DNA of 64,000 bases from Vicia villosa (GCF_029867415.1 NC_081182.1:15684497-15748496); one strand, 5' to 3'; counted from the first letter of the stretch, positions 47,641-61,324 are shown. Numbers and translations: made by a program. Notes: generated by a model from the letters alone, not told the origin.

Positions 47641-49781
47641 AACGATCTAATACACGCTGTGGTTGGATCACAATACTCCTCTCAAACAGAATCTGTTCTA
47701 GGGCCACAAATAAGATTCCATGAATCTGGTTCCTTTGATCAGAAGGATCTTCTAGATATGAGCTCATTTCTCATACATAAATGGTCTGGTGGAGATGCCT
47801 TTATGAGTTCTTCTCAAGAACTTAGAGCTCGACCTCTATGCTCCCATATACTTTGGTCAGAAATAAACGGACACATGGAAATCATATAGATATTGAGAAA
47901 TAAACTCAAGCATCTTATAGAACATAATAAAATTAACTCCCTTTCAATATTGTCGTCAGACGTTTTAGCTCAAACAGGGATCAACTCCTTCTCTTCTGCT
48001 TACAAGATTACTACCTTTTCTTTAACCACATCCAGCTGAAATGTTATGACATTATGAATGATACTTTGCCCAAATACAACTGTCAGTAGTTGCAAAGGCA
48101 TTAGCAACACAACCATTAATAGTTGTGATCAGAGAGGGATAACCATAAGTAGTTATCGGGTATCATTATTATTACAACCATCAGTAGTTATAGTCATTAA
48201 CATAAACATTAGAAGTTGTTTTATTGGTGAAAACAACACAGATGTAGTAGACTTGCAGCAATTGGATTTCCATCAGTAGTTATCATTTGATTCCAAGGGT
48301 ACAAAAAAAAAGATAATACCTTTTCAAACAGAGTTCATACTTTACAGCTTCAGAGATCCTTCAAAACATCTACAATTTAACAGGTCTTTGACTGAGCATT
48401 TACCATAACTTGCTGATGTGTAACGCGATGTCGAGACATTAGGATTGACATTATAAACCCAACTTCTCGTTTGATGAAAATTCCTCCAGTTTATGATCAG
48501 AAACAAATATCTTCACAAAAAATTTCATCTTCAGATATACCAGAACCACATTGGAATCCATAACCAGGAAGATTCTCCTAATTGGTCACCACAAATAAGC
48601 GTAAGAGATAACTCATCAAGATCTTCACTCCCGCATGAAGGTTTTGACATTGATACTCGTTTGCTTTAGCTCCACCCTCTTCTTTCATCATTAATAATAT
48701 TGATAATGAAGGAATAAATGTTCTAGACAAATTGTTCATCAAAACCTGATTGGAAATATATTATTCTTCTGAGATGAAGACAAACAGCTGAAATTTCCAT
48801 GTCATACAGTCTTCAACAAAATCCATTCACCTTTTAATCATTTCTTTCCCATAACACATATATGTACCTTTGTGAGTGGACTTGAGAAATTCCCAAGTAT
48901 CTTTGGGCACATATAATGTGTCAGTAAGTAATCATATTGAGCTTGGGATTGCACATAGTCACCATCTTCTTTGAAATCTCCAAGAGCAAGTTTATCTTCT
49001 TTCATGGAGTAGTCTTATTCATGTTTTAACTCAGTTGTGTTCTTTACCATTGGGTGTTCCCAACCTTTGATAACAACTTTCCTTAAATCAAGACCATTCT
49101 CGTCTCCAAAAATCTTTGACGATCTTTTGACCTCCATTAATCATTGGGAGAGCTGCTAGATTTTCTCCTTGAATGTTGAAATGACTTCAACACCTTTTTA
49201 GCATCAACCTTAAGATTGTTACTTCTTCAATATTAGAAAGATTAATCTTGTAACCAACTGGGATCTGGTTCTCGATAGGTCTTCATTTAACCTTCAGAGG
49301 AAAGGCATGAACATAGGGCTGCCAATAGCTTCTTCTTCATGTCCAGGATGTCAAAACAACATGTCATAATATTATGTTCAACATTATAGCAGCTGCAAGA
49401 TCAGAACACCAGATGACTTCATAGCAGAAGGAATAGCATCAGAACTATTGAATCTCAGGCAGCGGATATGAACAACTTCTTGACAGAGTCGTACTTCTCA
49501 AACTAATTCTCCTTAAATATGAGATGATATTTTACTTTAACCAGTCATGAACAAATAAATTTAAAGACAATAGCAGATCAAGACTCCTTTTTCAACTGAG
49601 AGATCAAACACGTCAGAATTTACAGAATCACATAGCAAACATGAAGGAAGTTGCATTCCTCAAGCAACCACTAACGACTCTTCTCATCCAAGTGCTCTTC
49701 TTCTCCTTGACCATTGCACCAGAAAGTATCTTCCTGAATCTCATCCATAAACAGAACAAGATTACCTTCTCTTATACCAAT
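47641..49781 (-). other. Probable decayed internal region of a copia-type element
   Basis: This lies on the internal side of the LTR at 49782-50713. A primer-site-like TTGGTATAAGAGAAGG (minus strand) occurs next to the LTR at 49765-49780. No convincing gag or pol domain could be read. An open stretch on the plus strand at 47659-47889 (LGPQIRFHESGSFDQKDLLD) is unrecognised. A short motif CCATCAGTAGTTAT and variants recur six times at 48078-48285. Confidence 0.35.
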
Positions 49782-50713
49782 TGAAATTCTGGTACGACAA
49801 AACTCATATGTCCTATAGGATGTCGAGACATCTGATCTGACAGAAAACATGGCAAGGCGTATAACAGATAAAACAAGTACTAAAAGGATAAACAACACAC
49901 AGGATTTGGTAACCCAGTTCGGTGACAACAACACCTACTCTGGGGGCTACCAAGCCAGGAAGAAGATTCCACTATCAGTAGTACAATTTTATGTAAACAC
50001 CCTCTGGTTTACACATAAAAAACCTCTAGTTTACCTAGTCACTACCCAATGCAACCTTTATCTTAGAACTCCATCCAAGACAAGAGAACCTCTGCTCACT
50101 CCCCAGTGATACCTAACTGTTACAACCCTGTAACAGCTATTTAAACAACAACAAGAAGACACATTTCCTCGACCAAACCAGGACCTAAAGCTAAACTCCA
50201 CCATTTACAACTTTACTCCTAATCAAGAACAACATCTTGGAGTTGCTTCAAAGCTTCCTCCAAGAACAATACATACTGCCTCTTGCCTACAGGCTTCAAC
50301 GGGTACAGTGACCTTCCCACAACCCGGTAGGTTCACTTCCCCTAGACCTAATGATTACATCTTTTCTATTCTCGGCTGGCTTACTAAACCTAGGTTACAA
50401 AGCTTCTATTTATAACTTATACCTAACTGAATTTGGGCCTTCAATCAAAGCTAATTCGCTATTACAAATCAGCAGTAACTTTTGCTACAAACAAGGTCTT
50501 CAATCTTTAGTTTTCTACGAAATCTCCATATTTTAGAAATTGTATAATCTTCAAATATTCTGACTTGATTCTTCCGACCTTTAAATCTGCACCACATAGG
50601 ATTGCATAATATTCTCTAGATATTCTGCTTCTGTTAATTTTGATCTGAGTCTCATTAATCCAGCTCAGCAGATGCGATGTTGAATGCTCCCGCATAGGAC
50701 ATCTTATTCGACA
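49782..50713 (-). mobile_element. Copia-type LTR
   Basis: On the minus strand it begins TGTCGAATAAGATGTCC and ends GTACCAGAATTTCA, 932 bp. It carries the motif GGCTTGGTAGCCCCC and AACTGGGTTACCAAATCC, common in legume copia LTRs. An initiator-tRNA-like primer site lies just beyond its end. The partner LTR was not found in the window. Confidence 0.6.
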
Positions 50714-51050
50714 TGTTGTTCCAGATGGTGAAACTCTTCAACTCAACATGTCTCAACATTCAATAGGACTTTTTGTTGTACCTGTTCTTCTTAGCGGGTA
50801 TATACATCCTATTTTAAACTATTGCTGATTTTATTTGTTTTACAAAAATTAATGTCAATCCTAAAAATAGAGAACTTACAATTATTCTTGTCTTTTGCTC
50901 ATTACTATCACAAATTTTTATCTTGCGTAATCAGCTTAAGTTAATCCAATCCCTATGGGAACGATAGTTATACTTTTGTAACTTGCAACTATTGGACTAT
51001 TTATAGTTGCGCATGAGTTTAATAAAAAAATCCACAACATCGGCCTAGAA
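50714..51050. other. Fragment resembling a gypsy LTR end
   Basis: Contains AATCCCTATGGGAACGATAG and a GCATGAG end, a phrase usual near the 3' end of Athila-like LTRs. Boundaries are not visible. Confidence 0.3.
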
Positions 51051-51640
51051 AGTGTGAGCAATCTAGAAGGAAGGTTGGTTTGCATAGATGCCTAATCTAA
51101 AAGGTATGTTGTCTTGGAAAGTATGCCTTGTCCATATACTCCCTCCGTCCCACAATGAGTCATCCAGCCCACCATTTCACACATATTAAGAAAAGTGTAG
51201 AAAAATAAGAGAGAGAATAATACTTTTACTATAGTACCCCTAATCATGTATTGGAAATTGTGAAAGTTTAATTAATTAGAGGGTAGAATTGAAAAAAATT
51301 TATTGAAAATTAAAATGGGTCATTCATTTTGGGACACTAAATTATTCCAAATAGGTCACTCATTGTGGGACGGAGGGAGTAGTAAGTTGAGCCAAAAATA
51401 TTGCCCATTCTAGAAGGTAGGTCATCCTAAAGAGTATGCCAAGTCTAGAAGGAAGGTCGAGTATGCCAAGTCTAGAAGGAAGGTCGACACGGATAGTGTG
51501 CTAAACCTAAAAGGCGGGTCGACCAAGAAAATCTCCTCAGTCAAGAAGACATGTTGGCCTAGAGATTGTGCCTATTCTAGAAGATAGGTTACCAAAGAAA
51601 GTATGCCTAACCCAGAGGGTAAGTCAATCTAATAAAGATC
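51050..51640. repeat. Degenerate ~40 bp minisatellite, interrupted by a Stowaway MITE
   Basis: Variants of AAAGTATGCCAAGTCTAG followed by AAGGAAGGTCGA recur on both sides of the MITE, including one near-exact repeat at about 51440-51485. It is probably part of an LTR. Confidence 0.65.
51138..51381. mobile_element. Stowaway (Tc1/mariner) MITE
   Basis: CTCCCTCCGTCCCACAATGA on the left and its inverted copy on the right (TCATTGTGGGACGGAGGGAG) form 20+ bp TIRs with TA at both flanks. It is about 245 bp with no coding capacity. Confidence 0.92.
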
Positions 51641-52353
51641 TGCTTAGATCATTGTAGATTTTTAGATGACAATAACTTGTTGGATCACCTCACAAGTGCG
51701 TCAAACATAGGTTTTTAGTTTCTTAAAAACCCTAGAACCTCTTTATAAAAGCCACACAAAGGCTTAGGATCCATATATATCTTTCTAACCTAAAAATGAC
51801 TCTCACATGTTATAGTTATCTTCTTAAGCGTCAAAGTATTTTTTGGTACCACTCCACAATGTCAGACTAAAGCATCAGTCATACCAGAGTATGTCATTAG
51901 ATTCCGATCATTAACGCTATCAAGCTATTGCTTGAAGATCTACTCTGACTAGATGTGAATCTAATTTTCATATCAGAACAAGCTATAATAAAAGTTTTAT
52001 TTAATAAAAATACAATTGGTGTTGTTTTCACCAATTGTGATGAGAGTGTGATTTAGAATACATAGTTTTGACGTGAAAATGTTTCAGAAGGATAAAATAC
52101 ATAGTTTTGGTACATGTCTTTCTTTTGGAAGTATAAAAGTATGAGACAAGTATCTTTAGAGTATTATAAATAGCATGCTCATACATTGTAATTGGGGTCG
52201 TAAAGTTTCATACATTTTCTCTATAGAAAAGAAGTACTCGAGTCAAAGAGCGAAATATTTTGTGAGAAAATATATATGGGTCTACGTCCTTTCTTTTCAT
52301 TGTTCTTTTATTTCCTTAAATCAAACATTTGTCTTTGTTGTCTTTTACTTCTA
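51641..52353 (+). other. LTR-like promoter region (TATA at ~51752), element unassigned
   Basis: CCTCTTTATAAAAGCCACAC looks like a retrotransposon U3/R promoter. Sequence continuing past the foldback element at 53507 reads on smoothly (CTTCTATTTCTATTCTTG), so the foldback split one older element. No coding sequence seen. Confidence 0.35.
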
Positions 52354-53497
52354 GAGTGAAGATCCATTTTAGTCCCTAACAAAAACTGCAGAGGCCAAAT
52401 TAGTCCCTGAGAAAATAAAAGTCCCTATTAAATCCCTTACAAAATTTAACCGAGCCATGTTAATCCCTATACTAATATTTTTTTCAAACCGGTTTTTTTC
52501 TTACTTTTGAACCGTAACTTGACTACCAGTGAAGACTCATTTTAGTCCCTCACAAAAAAAAAGAGTCCAAATTAGTCCCTGAGAAAAAAAAGGTCTCTAT
52601 TTAATCCCTTACAAAAAATTAATCAAGCCATGTTAGTCCCTCTTTTAGTATTTTTTTTCAAATCGATTTTTCTTATTTATAAACTGTGACTGGACTCATA
52701 TTTTACGACTGTTGATTTAAATTTTTTTGTGAAGGGATTGTAGATATTTTATCGCGATACCACAACGTTGTTTTCTTTGTTGGGTTTATTATCAAACTTA
52801 TGAGTGGGTGACTATGGTTTTTCTTGTTATGTATTCTTGTGTATTAGGTGTTGTTATTGTTTCAGTTATTAATGATCTTTTAGGAAGGTTTAGTTATGCT
52901 ACATGGGTGATTTAGAATAATTTTTTACTTTTGTAAATAATACTTGTGGCGAAAATAATAAACATGGTATGTCAGAAGAAAATTGGTTAAAAGATCAGAA
53001 TCTGATGACTCAAATCCTGAATGATAAGATTCTGATGTCTCACAACTAGGTAACTTAGCTTCTGGTGGAAACTCAGACTCTGAAGATCATGTGCAAAGAA
53101 ACTCACCTCTGACACGTACTCAATTTCTGAAAGCAGGTTTATCTTGTCAAGTCCAATCACGGTTTAAAAATAGGAAAAAAATTATTTGAAAAAAATATTA
53201 AAAGAGGGACTAACATGGCTCAGTTAAATTTTAAATTTCGTATCGGATTAAATAGGGACTTTTTTTCTCAAGGACTAATTTGGACTCTCCCTTTTATGTA
53301 ACGGACTAAAATGGGTCTTCACTAGCAGTCCAGTCATAGTTCAAAAGTAAGAAAAAAACTGATTTGAAAAAAATATTACTAGAGGGACTAATATGGCTCG
53401 TTTAAATTTTGTAAGGGACTTAATAGAGACTTTTTTTTTCTCAGGGACTAATATGACCTCTACAGTTTTTGTGAGGGACTAAAATGGGTCTTCACTC
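52354..53497. mobile_element. Foldback-type element with ~340 bp compound inverted repeats
   Basis: The left arm (52354-52690) contains two direct copies of a ~165 bp unit (GTGAAGAYYCATTTTAGTCC ... GAACCGTAACTTGACT). The right arm (about 53150-53497) contains two inverted copies. Flanks TTACTTCTA (52345-52353) and TTATTTCTA (53498-53506) form a 9 bp target duplication with one mismatch, suggesting Mutator relationship. The ~460 bp middle is non-coding. Confidence 0.85.
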
Positions 53498-53506
53498 TTA
53501 TTTCTA

Positions 53507-54449
53507 TTCTTGTTTAATGTCATTTATTGTCCTTTACATACTTATCATTTACCAAAGCTTTTATTTAATTAAGTTTTGCGTCTATTTTGCATTTAATTCA
53601 TCTGCACTGTTTTTCATACAATTACATTGCATAAAATACTTTCGAAAATTTTCCAGTTAATCTCACAAGTACAATAAACTCGTGATTATTTATCAAAACC
53701 ACTGGTAAACAACATGCTAGAACAGACTTCGACTACAGCATGTACTACTTTGTCGAACCACGAAGCTACCCTTGTCAAGAATAGAGTTGGATCCAAATAC
53801 CACAATTCCTTTTCACTTCAGACAATTTAAAGTTTTTGACACTGAATATAAGGGGTGGAAATTTTATTATTGTCTTTATTTAATTATTTGGTTATGATTT
53901 CGAGGAAATCGAAGTTTTTGTCACCGAATTAGTGTATTGAAAAATCAATTCTGTGTTTGTTTATTAATGAGTTCCTTCGAACTCTTTATCTTTATAAATT
54001 TAGTGTTTTTTTTTGTTCACATGTCATATTTGTTGGATTTAAGGTGTCAAAATCATATTTTTATTCGCTAATAAATTCAACATTGCCATTATCTTGGCTT
54101 TTTGAGGTATATTGAATAAGGAAAATGCTGATACAATATTTCATGTCACTGTTGAACAATTGTATGCCAATACTGATTCCCAAAATAAAGATAATTTTCA
54201 AAAGCAAGCTAAGAAGATCGATTTTGACAAAGTGAAAAAAGAGAATCTCAAAACACACATGGATTTACTTCAATCAACGTATATATATGGTAGAATAATT
54301 CATAACTCGTAGATGAAGGTTATTCATTACATATCAATATATAGTTTTAATATCATAATATACTTTCACAGACACACATATTTGCTACATATATTGATAT
54401 CGTTAACACACAAACCATGGCCAGAACCTCCCATCAAGAAATTAGGCTT
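53507..54449. other. Intergenic sequence downstream of the second peptide gene
   Basis: An open stretch at 54112-54312 on the plus strand (MNKENADTIFHVTVEQLYAN) is unrecognised and lacks supporting context, so it is not called as a gene. The rest is AT-rich. Confidence 0.4.
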
Positions 54450-54677
54450 TCATTTTTTACACTTTTTAATGAACTTAACACAATATTGAGGAGGATTAAC
54501 CAAACACAACTTACGCAATTTTGAACATATTGTATAAAACGGGAGCCCAAACACAATACGATCTTCATCTTTCTCCATTGGATTCCCCCTTGTTGCACCC
54601 TCGACGGTGCTATAGCCATTCAGAATTAATGCCATACAAATGACAAGTAGAACAAGTGAAGCAGTGGTTTTTGCCAT
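54450..54677 (-). CDS. Secreted four-cysteine peptide (75 residues)
   Basis: The start chosen is ATG 54677 (MAKTTASLVLLVICMALILN), because it gives a clean signal peptide and aligns with the leader of the gene at 18234 (MAK..AS.VL...AL.L.GY). An in-frame ATG at 54743 would add 22 polar residues and lies inside the putative leader RNA. Cleavage is likely after GYSTVEG. The mature part is short and basic, ending IKKCKK, with cysteines spaced C-x6-C-x7-C-x6-C (CSKLRKLC, then PPQYC). No intron is needed. The minus-strand TATA box is CTATATAATT near 54745-54755. The pattern does not match the eight-cysteine defensin fold, so it may be a diverged paralogue that kept leader and promoter, or a nodule-type cysteine-rich peptide. 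Function is unknown. Confidence 0.7.
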   Translation of the reverse strand: MAKTTASLVLLVICMALILNGYSTVEGATRGNPMEKDEDRIVFGLPFYTICSKLRKLCLVNPPQYCVKFIKKCKK

Positions 54678-54764
54678 AGTAAACATATACTTCTTATCGA
54701 GATGTTGTTTTGCATGGGATAAAATTGGTTTCATATCACTCAAAATTATATAGCCCTAATGATT

Positions 54765-54960
54765 TTCTTAAATGACAAAATTAAACAATTAATGTGGCTT
54801 TGCGTGAGAAAAAATATTTTGACCAAATAAAGGTAGTTAAACCGTGTGGGAAGCATGCATGGTGTTAAATATGAGAGTTAATTAATTGACCAGTTGATTG
54901 ACATAGAAGGAATAAATAGAAATTAATTAGTTTGATGATAGGAAAACTTGCTAATAAACT
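54765..54960 (-). promoter_or_regulatory. Upstream region of the four-cysteine peptide gene
   Basis: Shares GTGGCTTTGCGTGAGAAAAA, AATTGACCAGTTGATTG, AATAAATAGA and TGATAGGAAAACTTG with the defensin-like gene's upstream region. An extra ~60 bp (AAACCGTGTGGGAAGCATGC region) is inserted relative to it. Confidence 0.6.
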
Positions 54961-55107
54961 AGTGAAAATATAGGGTGATGAGTTTGGAGCTATTGATTAT
55001 GCATTTATACATCGTCACTTTCACGTGGTTGTTAATTCTCTTTCAGTACTTTTATAGATACTCTAACAGAATTTATATTATTAATTTAAAATGTAAACGA
55101 GTCTAAT
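54957..55107. repeat. Local segmental duplication, copy 1 left part
   Basis: Nearly identical to 60456-60611 (TAGTGAAAATATAGGGTGAT, TCACTTTCACGTGGTTGTTA). Its continuation is at 56720-56827. Confidence 0.9.
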
Positions 55108-55348
55108 CCAAAACTAAGTTATATATTTCATATTTTGATATAATAAGATGTACGGACTGATGGAGCAAAATAAATATAGTGATGGCAGGCATATTCAAAT
55201 CCGCACCCGAATCTGAGTCAACAAACGAAAACTCAAGTCAACGGGTGAAAATCCGAGTTAAATAGGTTTGGATTCAGGTGTCATCCGATATTTCGCGTGC
55301 GAGTTTGGATAGTGTAAAACCCGCACCCGAAACCCAAAATCACACTCG

Positions 55349-56540
<1,192 letters not shown>

Positions 56541-56719
56541 AAAAATCCGAATTTAAGGGGTGTGGGCGTGAGTGTTGTTTTACCACCCGAATAGCCTTTG
56601 GTTTGGGTTCGGGTTTGGTTTGAGTTCGTTATCATTCCTATATAATAGAATTGATATGGATTCAGATATGCGGTTAAACAAGATATAGGAGATGTGGAGA
56701 GCATGGACATTTTTGGTGT

Positions 56720-56827
56720 TGCGATAAGAATCACTGGTGTGATTGAACCTACAAGAAAAATAATGTAACATTCAAATTATTAAAATTAGAGAGATGTAGT
56801 TTGTAAAAGTGACAATGAAATAATACC
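56720..56827. repeat. Local segmental duplication, copy 1 right part
   Basis: Matches 60616-60729 (AAGAATCACTGGTGTGATTG, AGAGAGATGTAGTTTGTAAA). Confidence 0.85.
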
Positions 56828-56984
56828 TCTAGTGACTTCAATATTATAGAGACTATTTCCTAATGTTAATAATGCAAATTATATTAGAAGGCACATGTAG
56901 ATGAAAGAAAATGTGATATAAAAATTTTCCATTTAGCTAATTCTTTACAAAGGAAGAAAATTGATTTGTTGTTTCTGAATTTTG

Positions 56985-59075
56985 GCTACGAGCCAAGAAA
57001 CCTTGTGTTTGGACTTGTCATCGATTGAATGAACCTGTTTGGTAATTTGAGTATTAACCATACTTTATGGCACATTTTCTCATAATTTAAAACATATCTT
57101 CATGGTTGTGCATGAAGCGCAAATATATAATGATGTCTATGACGATTTCACGTCAAAAACAACTAGAAAACAATATACATGTTTATCTACAACCATTAAT
57201 TGGAGATTTAAAATTTTTGTGGGAGGAAGGTGTTGATGTTGATGATATATTAATGTGAACATTTTAAGATGTGTGCCATGTTGTTTTGCACAATCAATGA
57301 TTTTCCTGCATATGATAATCTGTTTGGATACTATGTTAAGGGACATAAATTATGTCATGTATGTGAAACTGAAATATGCTTCCACCAACTAAAGAATGGA
57401 AAAAGTCAGTTTATCTTGGGTATCAAAAAATTCTAAGACCTAATCATCCATATTGTAGATTGGTGAAGGCTTTTAATGGTGAACGTGAGTTTGATATTTC
57501 TTCAAAGCTCTTAGCTCGGGAGGAAGTTTATAAACTACATAACATATTTATCAATGTTGTCTTTCAAAAGGAACAAAAAAAGTCATGTGGAGAAAAATAT
57601 ATGGAAAAGAGATCAATGTTCTTTGATCTTCCATATTGGTCTATCTTAAGTGTAAGACATTGTCATGATATGATTCATGTGGAGAAAAATGTGTTTGATA
57701 GTTTGATCAATCACTTAATTACATTCATGGCAAGATAAAAGATGGTAAGAAAGCTAATCTACAAATGGTAGAAATGAGTATAAGACAATAGTTAGCCCTA
57801 AAAGAAATTGGAAAAAGAACATATTTTCCCCCAACATGTCACCCTCTATATAGAAAAAAAGTTTTTGTGAGTGTATGCGAGGTATCAAAGTTCCACAAGG
57901 ATACTCTTCAAATGTAAAGAAATTTGTATTAATGAAATATCCCAAATTAATTGGATCAAAATCCCGTGATCATCATGTGTTGATGCAATAACTTCTACTA
58001 GTGGCTATTTGTGACATTTTGCTAAAAGAAGTAAAGGAAACTATAACTAGATTGTGCTTTTTCTTCAACTCTACTTGTAATAAAATCATTGATCCAAAAA
58101 ATTTAGATGAGTTGGAACATGAGGCTACAATTATATTTTGTCAATTAGAGGTTTATTTCTCTCTATCATTTTTTATACTATGGTTCACTTAATTGTTCAT
58201 CTAATAAGGAAAATTAGATTTTGTAGCCCAATTTATTTAAGGTGCATGTATTTGAAAGAGCGACACCTAATGATATTTAAAGGGTATATGATGAATCATC
58301 TGTACCGTCCAAAAGCTTCAATTGTTTAAAGGTACATATTAGAATAAGCTATTGAGTTCTATTCAAACTATTTATTAGAAGCAGACTCTATAGGATTTTC
58401 CAAGTATCACTATGATGGAAGATTTGAAGGTAATGGTACTCAAGGTTTAAATTTTAAGACAATTAGCTAATATGTAATTCTTCTAAGACATTTGTATATA
58501 TTGAATAATGTTGATGAAGTTCAACCTTACTTATCCGCTCACAAAAGACTTATGAAGAAAAAATTCCCCAAGGTGAGTGAAAAATGGATATTGACAGAGG
58601 TTACAAGTGTTTTATAGATTGTTTTAATGAAAGCATTTCTAAAGATAGGAGTGCATTTGAGACAATTTAGTGGATGTCATATATGCCTATGTTTAATGTA
58701 ATAACTTGGAGTGCATATAAAATTAGAAAATTCCATTCTATACGAAATTTAAGGATAATCTTAGTACCATACAAAATAATAGGGGTATGGTTGAGGTTGA
58801 ATCCATGTACTTCCCTAGTTCCAAAGTTAAGAATCATCTAATGGCATCTAGACCGTATTTTAGGTCATTAAGGAGATTTGGGAGATTGAATATTATGTTA
58901 CATTTAAAGTGTCTTTATTTAAGTGCAAGTGGATTGACAAGAACATTGGTATATACAAAATAATGAGTTTGGATTCACATAGATTGACCTTCGCAAGATA
59001 GCTTACATGAATGAACCACTCATCATGGAATCCCAAATAAAACAAATTTTTTATGTACGAATTTATATGGGATAA
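56985..59075 (+). pseudogene. CACTA transposase (TNP2 type), decayed
   Basis: TNP2 cuts and moves CACTA elements. Pieces follow the family order in several frames: FGYEPRNLVFGLVID; HVYLQPLIGDLKFLW; FPAYDNLFGYYVKGHKLCHV; then the longest open part, 57376-57738 (YLGYQKILRPNHPY, FFDLPYWSILSVRHCHDMIH, EKNVFDSLINHL). Next come GIKVP-like and ITRLCFFFNSTCNKIIDPKN (about 58030-58100). DUF4218-like LIVHLIRKIRFCSPIYLRCM follows near 58200, and a DUF4216-like end (MVEVESMYFPSSKVKNHLMA, IDLRKIAYMNEPLIMESQ) at 58790-59040. Many stops and shifts rule out function. CACTA ends belonging to it were not found. Confidence 0.88.
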
Positions 59076-59719
59076 CTAAGGAGTGTGTATATTTTATGAC
59101 ATTGTAATATACAATATTATTGAAATTGAATGATTGATATTGTTATTGTTGAAGATTTAATGTTGTTGTTTTATCCTAATTTTTTTTAATCGTCATTCAA
59201 ATTATTGGATTTTAATGATCAGTTACCTTTCACAAATTATGTCTTGAGGACGTCCATTCAAGAATTCACATTTTGGTTGTTGCTTAATCATTTTTATATG
59301 TTTAAATTATGTTGTAAAAAGAGAATGTGTAGTGTGACATTTTAGTTTTGTTCTGATTAGGTTATGTTTAGGTTCTGCTCTATTTCAAAAACTTCATTTT
59401 TATTTGTTTCGAAATAGTAAAGGTTCGGTTATGTTTTAGAAAAATATAGGCTAAAATGAAAATTTGGTAAAACAAATTAATAAACAAGGGTTTTATCCTC
59501 AGATGTTTCCCCAAACCGAGGTAAAAATACTCAATCTAGCTATTCCCTTGGTTTTGAAATCAAACTGATGGAAAAAGTGTTGAAAAGAAAAAACGGTTGT
59601 TTCTAGTGATTGAACTCATGACTAGTTCTAAATTTTCCCTTGGTTTGCAAAACAACCGGAAAAAAATGACACACTTTCCATGACATGCTTTTATACCTCG
59701 TCCACGAAATCATGGTTAA
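59076..59719. other. Non-coding flank of the CACTA pseudogene
   Basis: AT-rich; phrases AAACCGAGGTAAAAATACTC and GATTGAACTCATGAC recall non-autonomous CACTA or MITE sequence like that at 63313 onward. No gene. Confidence 0.35.
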
Positions 59720-60042
59720 ATCCCTTTACCAATTGAGATAATACCATATCCGTAGTAGTGAGTTTCCCACAAACCTATCAAGATATTATTTTCAAGCCAA
59801 AAGAATGCTCATATCTTCAACGTTCTTCCCTAACACCAATCTACTTGAGACGAGACTTTCTGTTGGGAAAATTATACAACCCAATTGTAATTTTTACGAG
59901 TTTAGTAGGAATCCTCTCTTCTATTTGTCGTAAGGCTCAATTGGCGTATAATTTTCTTCTGGCGGTACACAATCCGCGTTTTTTGTAACAAGTTTTGAGA
60001 ACTTGGATTCTCTTTTTAATATATCTCTTGCTTAAAAAAAAA
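59720..60042 (+). mobile_element. 5'-truncated LINE, 3' end only
   Basis: It ends TTTAATATATCTCTTGCTTA plus A10, matching the 3' end of the LINE at 11672-14181 (TTCAATATATTTCTTGCTTAT). A short open stretch at 59758-59988 has no recognised domain. The 5' limit is approximate. Confidence 0.6.
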
Positions 60043-60455
60043 AATTAATAAAGACATGCTTAATCTTAATTTAGATAATTTTTGCTATTTTACTACAATC
60101 GTTTGTTGTCTTCATTTTTTCTTCTTTATTGATATTTTTGTCTTTATCAAAAACCAAACAAATTCGTAGAAGAGATTTCTTCACAAAAGAGGGAAAGAAA
60201 AATTAAACTTGTGAATAGTCCTCAAAAAAGCATCTCGAGCCCCCCTCATTTGAAATACCGAAAAAGTGGTTTTCCAAATTATTTGCAAAATTACTTTTAT
60301 GTTGGCCGTGTATTAAAACTTCTTTGGCATTTCTAAAAAGAAACTAATTTAAGATTGATTTGATTTTTCCAACTCACTTTTAAGCACTTTAAATCTCGAA
60401 AGAACGTGTTTAAACTCTCTAACTATTAACTTTACCATACAGCTGATATCTAAAA
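60043..60455. other. AT-rich spacer
   Basis: Nothing recognised. Confidence 0.4.
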
Positions 60456-60729
60456 AACTAGTGAAAATATAGGGTGATGAGTTTGGAGCTATTGATTATG
60501 CATTTATACATCGTCACTTTCACGTGGTTGTTAATTCTCTTTCAGTACTTTTATAGATACTCTAACAGAATTCACCTTATATTATTAATTTAAATTGTAA
60601 ACAAGTCTAATTGCAGCGACAAGAATCACTGGTGTGATTGAACGGATTGAACCTACGAGATTAATACTGTCACACTCAAGTTATTAAATCAGAGAGATGT
60701 AGTTTGTAAAGTGACAATGAAATAATACC
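60456..60729. repeat. Local segmental duplication, copy 2 (contiguous)
   Basis: Contains both parts that in copy 1 are separated by 1612 bp (55108-56719), joined at 60611-60616. Confidence 0.88.
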
Positions 60730-61154
60730 ATTTATGGGGCAATAAATTTTTTATATCTAGAAGATAGTTTAACCTGTTTACGTCCAATCCGGCATCCGCG
60801 ACAAAGTGTCGTCCGACCATATCCTAAGGTAGCCGCTGCATGAAGAGATGGGATTAGGTTCCATATGTTCTCATGTTTTTATTTTCATGATGTTCACATG
60901 TTTTATATTATATCGATATCTAATGGGTATTCCATTTTAGATAAAATACTGGTGATGAGTACGTACAGGGTACTGGTACGCGTACGCTATGCAACTGGTA
61001 CACACAAAAGTCGTACCAATTTATTTTATTTTATTTTTGAGTTGGTACACCGACCGGTACTTTAAAAATGCTCCTACTTGATTTTCATTCCTCTTATATA
61101 TCATTTTAAAAATGCTCCCACTTGATACAATTTTTATATATATTTATGGATAAA
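60730..61154. other. Spacer with a GGTAC-rich segment
   Basis: A GC-rich stretch of unknown origin at about 60775-60845 (AATCCGGCATCCGCGACAAA) and a palindrome-rich part at 60955-61060 (GGTACTGGTACGCGTACG, GGTACACCGACCGGTAC). Not assigned. Confidence 0.35.
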
Positions 61155-61324
61155 GCTAACATGTGCCCCAAGGGCACATGTTAAGAAACCTAAATATAGT
61201 AAATTTGTATTGGAAAACGTAATAAACACATTAATTATAATTTTTTTATGAAAACAATGCACAATTTCTAAGTAAAAATTTCTACATTTAGCTCTTAACA
61301 TGTGCCCTTAGGGCACATGTTAGC
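61155..61324. mobile_element. MITE, 170 bp, with 31 bp TIRs that are themselves palindromic
   Basis: The left end GCTAACATGTGCCCCAAGGG continues CACATGTTAAG. The right end is its inverted copy with one difference. Within each TIR, AACATGTGCCC and GGGCACATGTT are inverted, so each end can form its own hairpin. Confidence 0.9.

Noticed and set aside
47659..47889. 76-codon plus-strand open frame as a gene
   Set aside because: Not recognised and embedded in a probable decayed retroelement; kept only as a note.
54112..54312. 66-codon plus-strand open frame
   Set aside because: No recognised motif, no start context or partner exons; likely chance.
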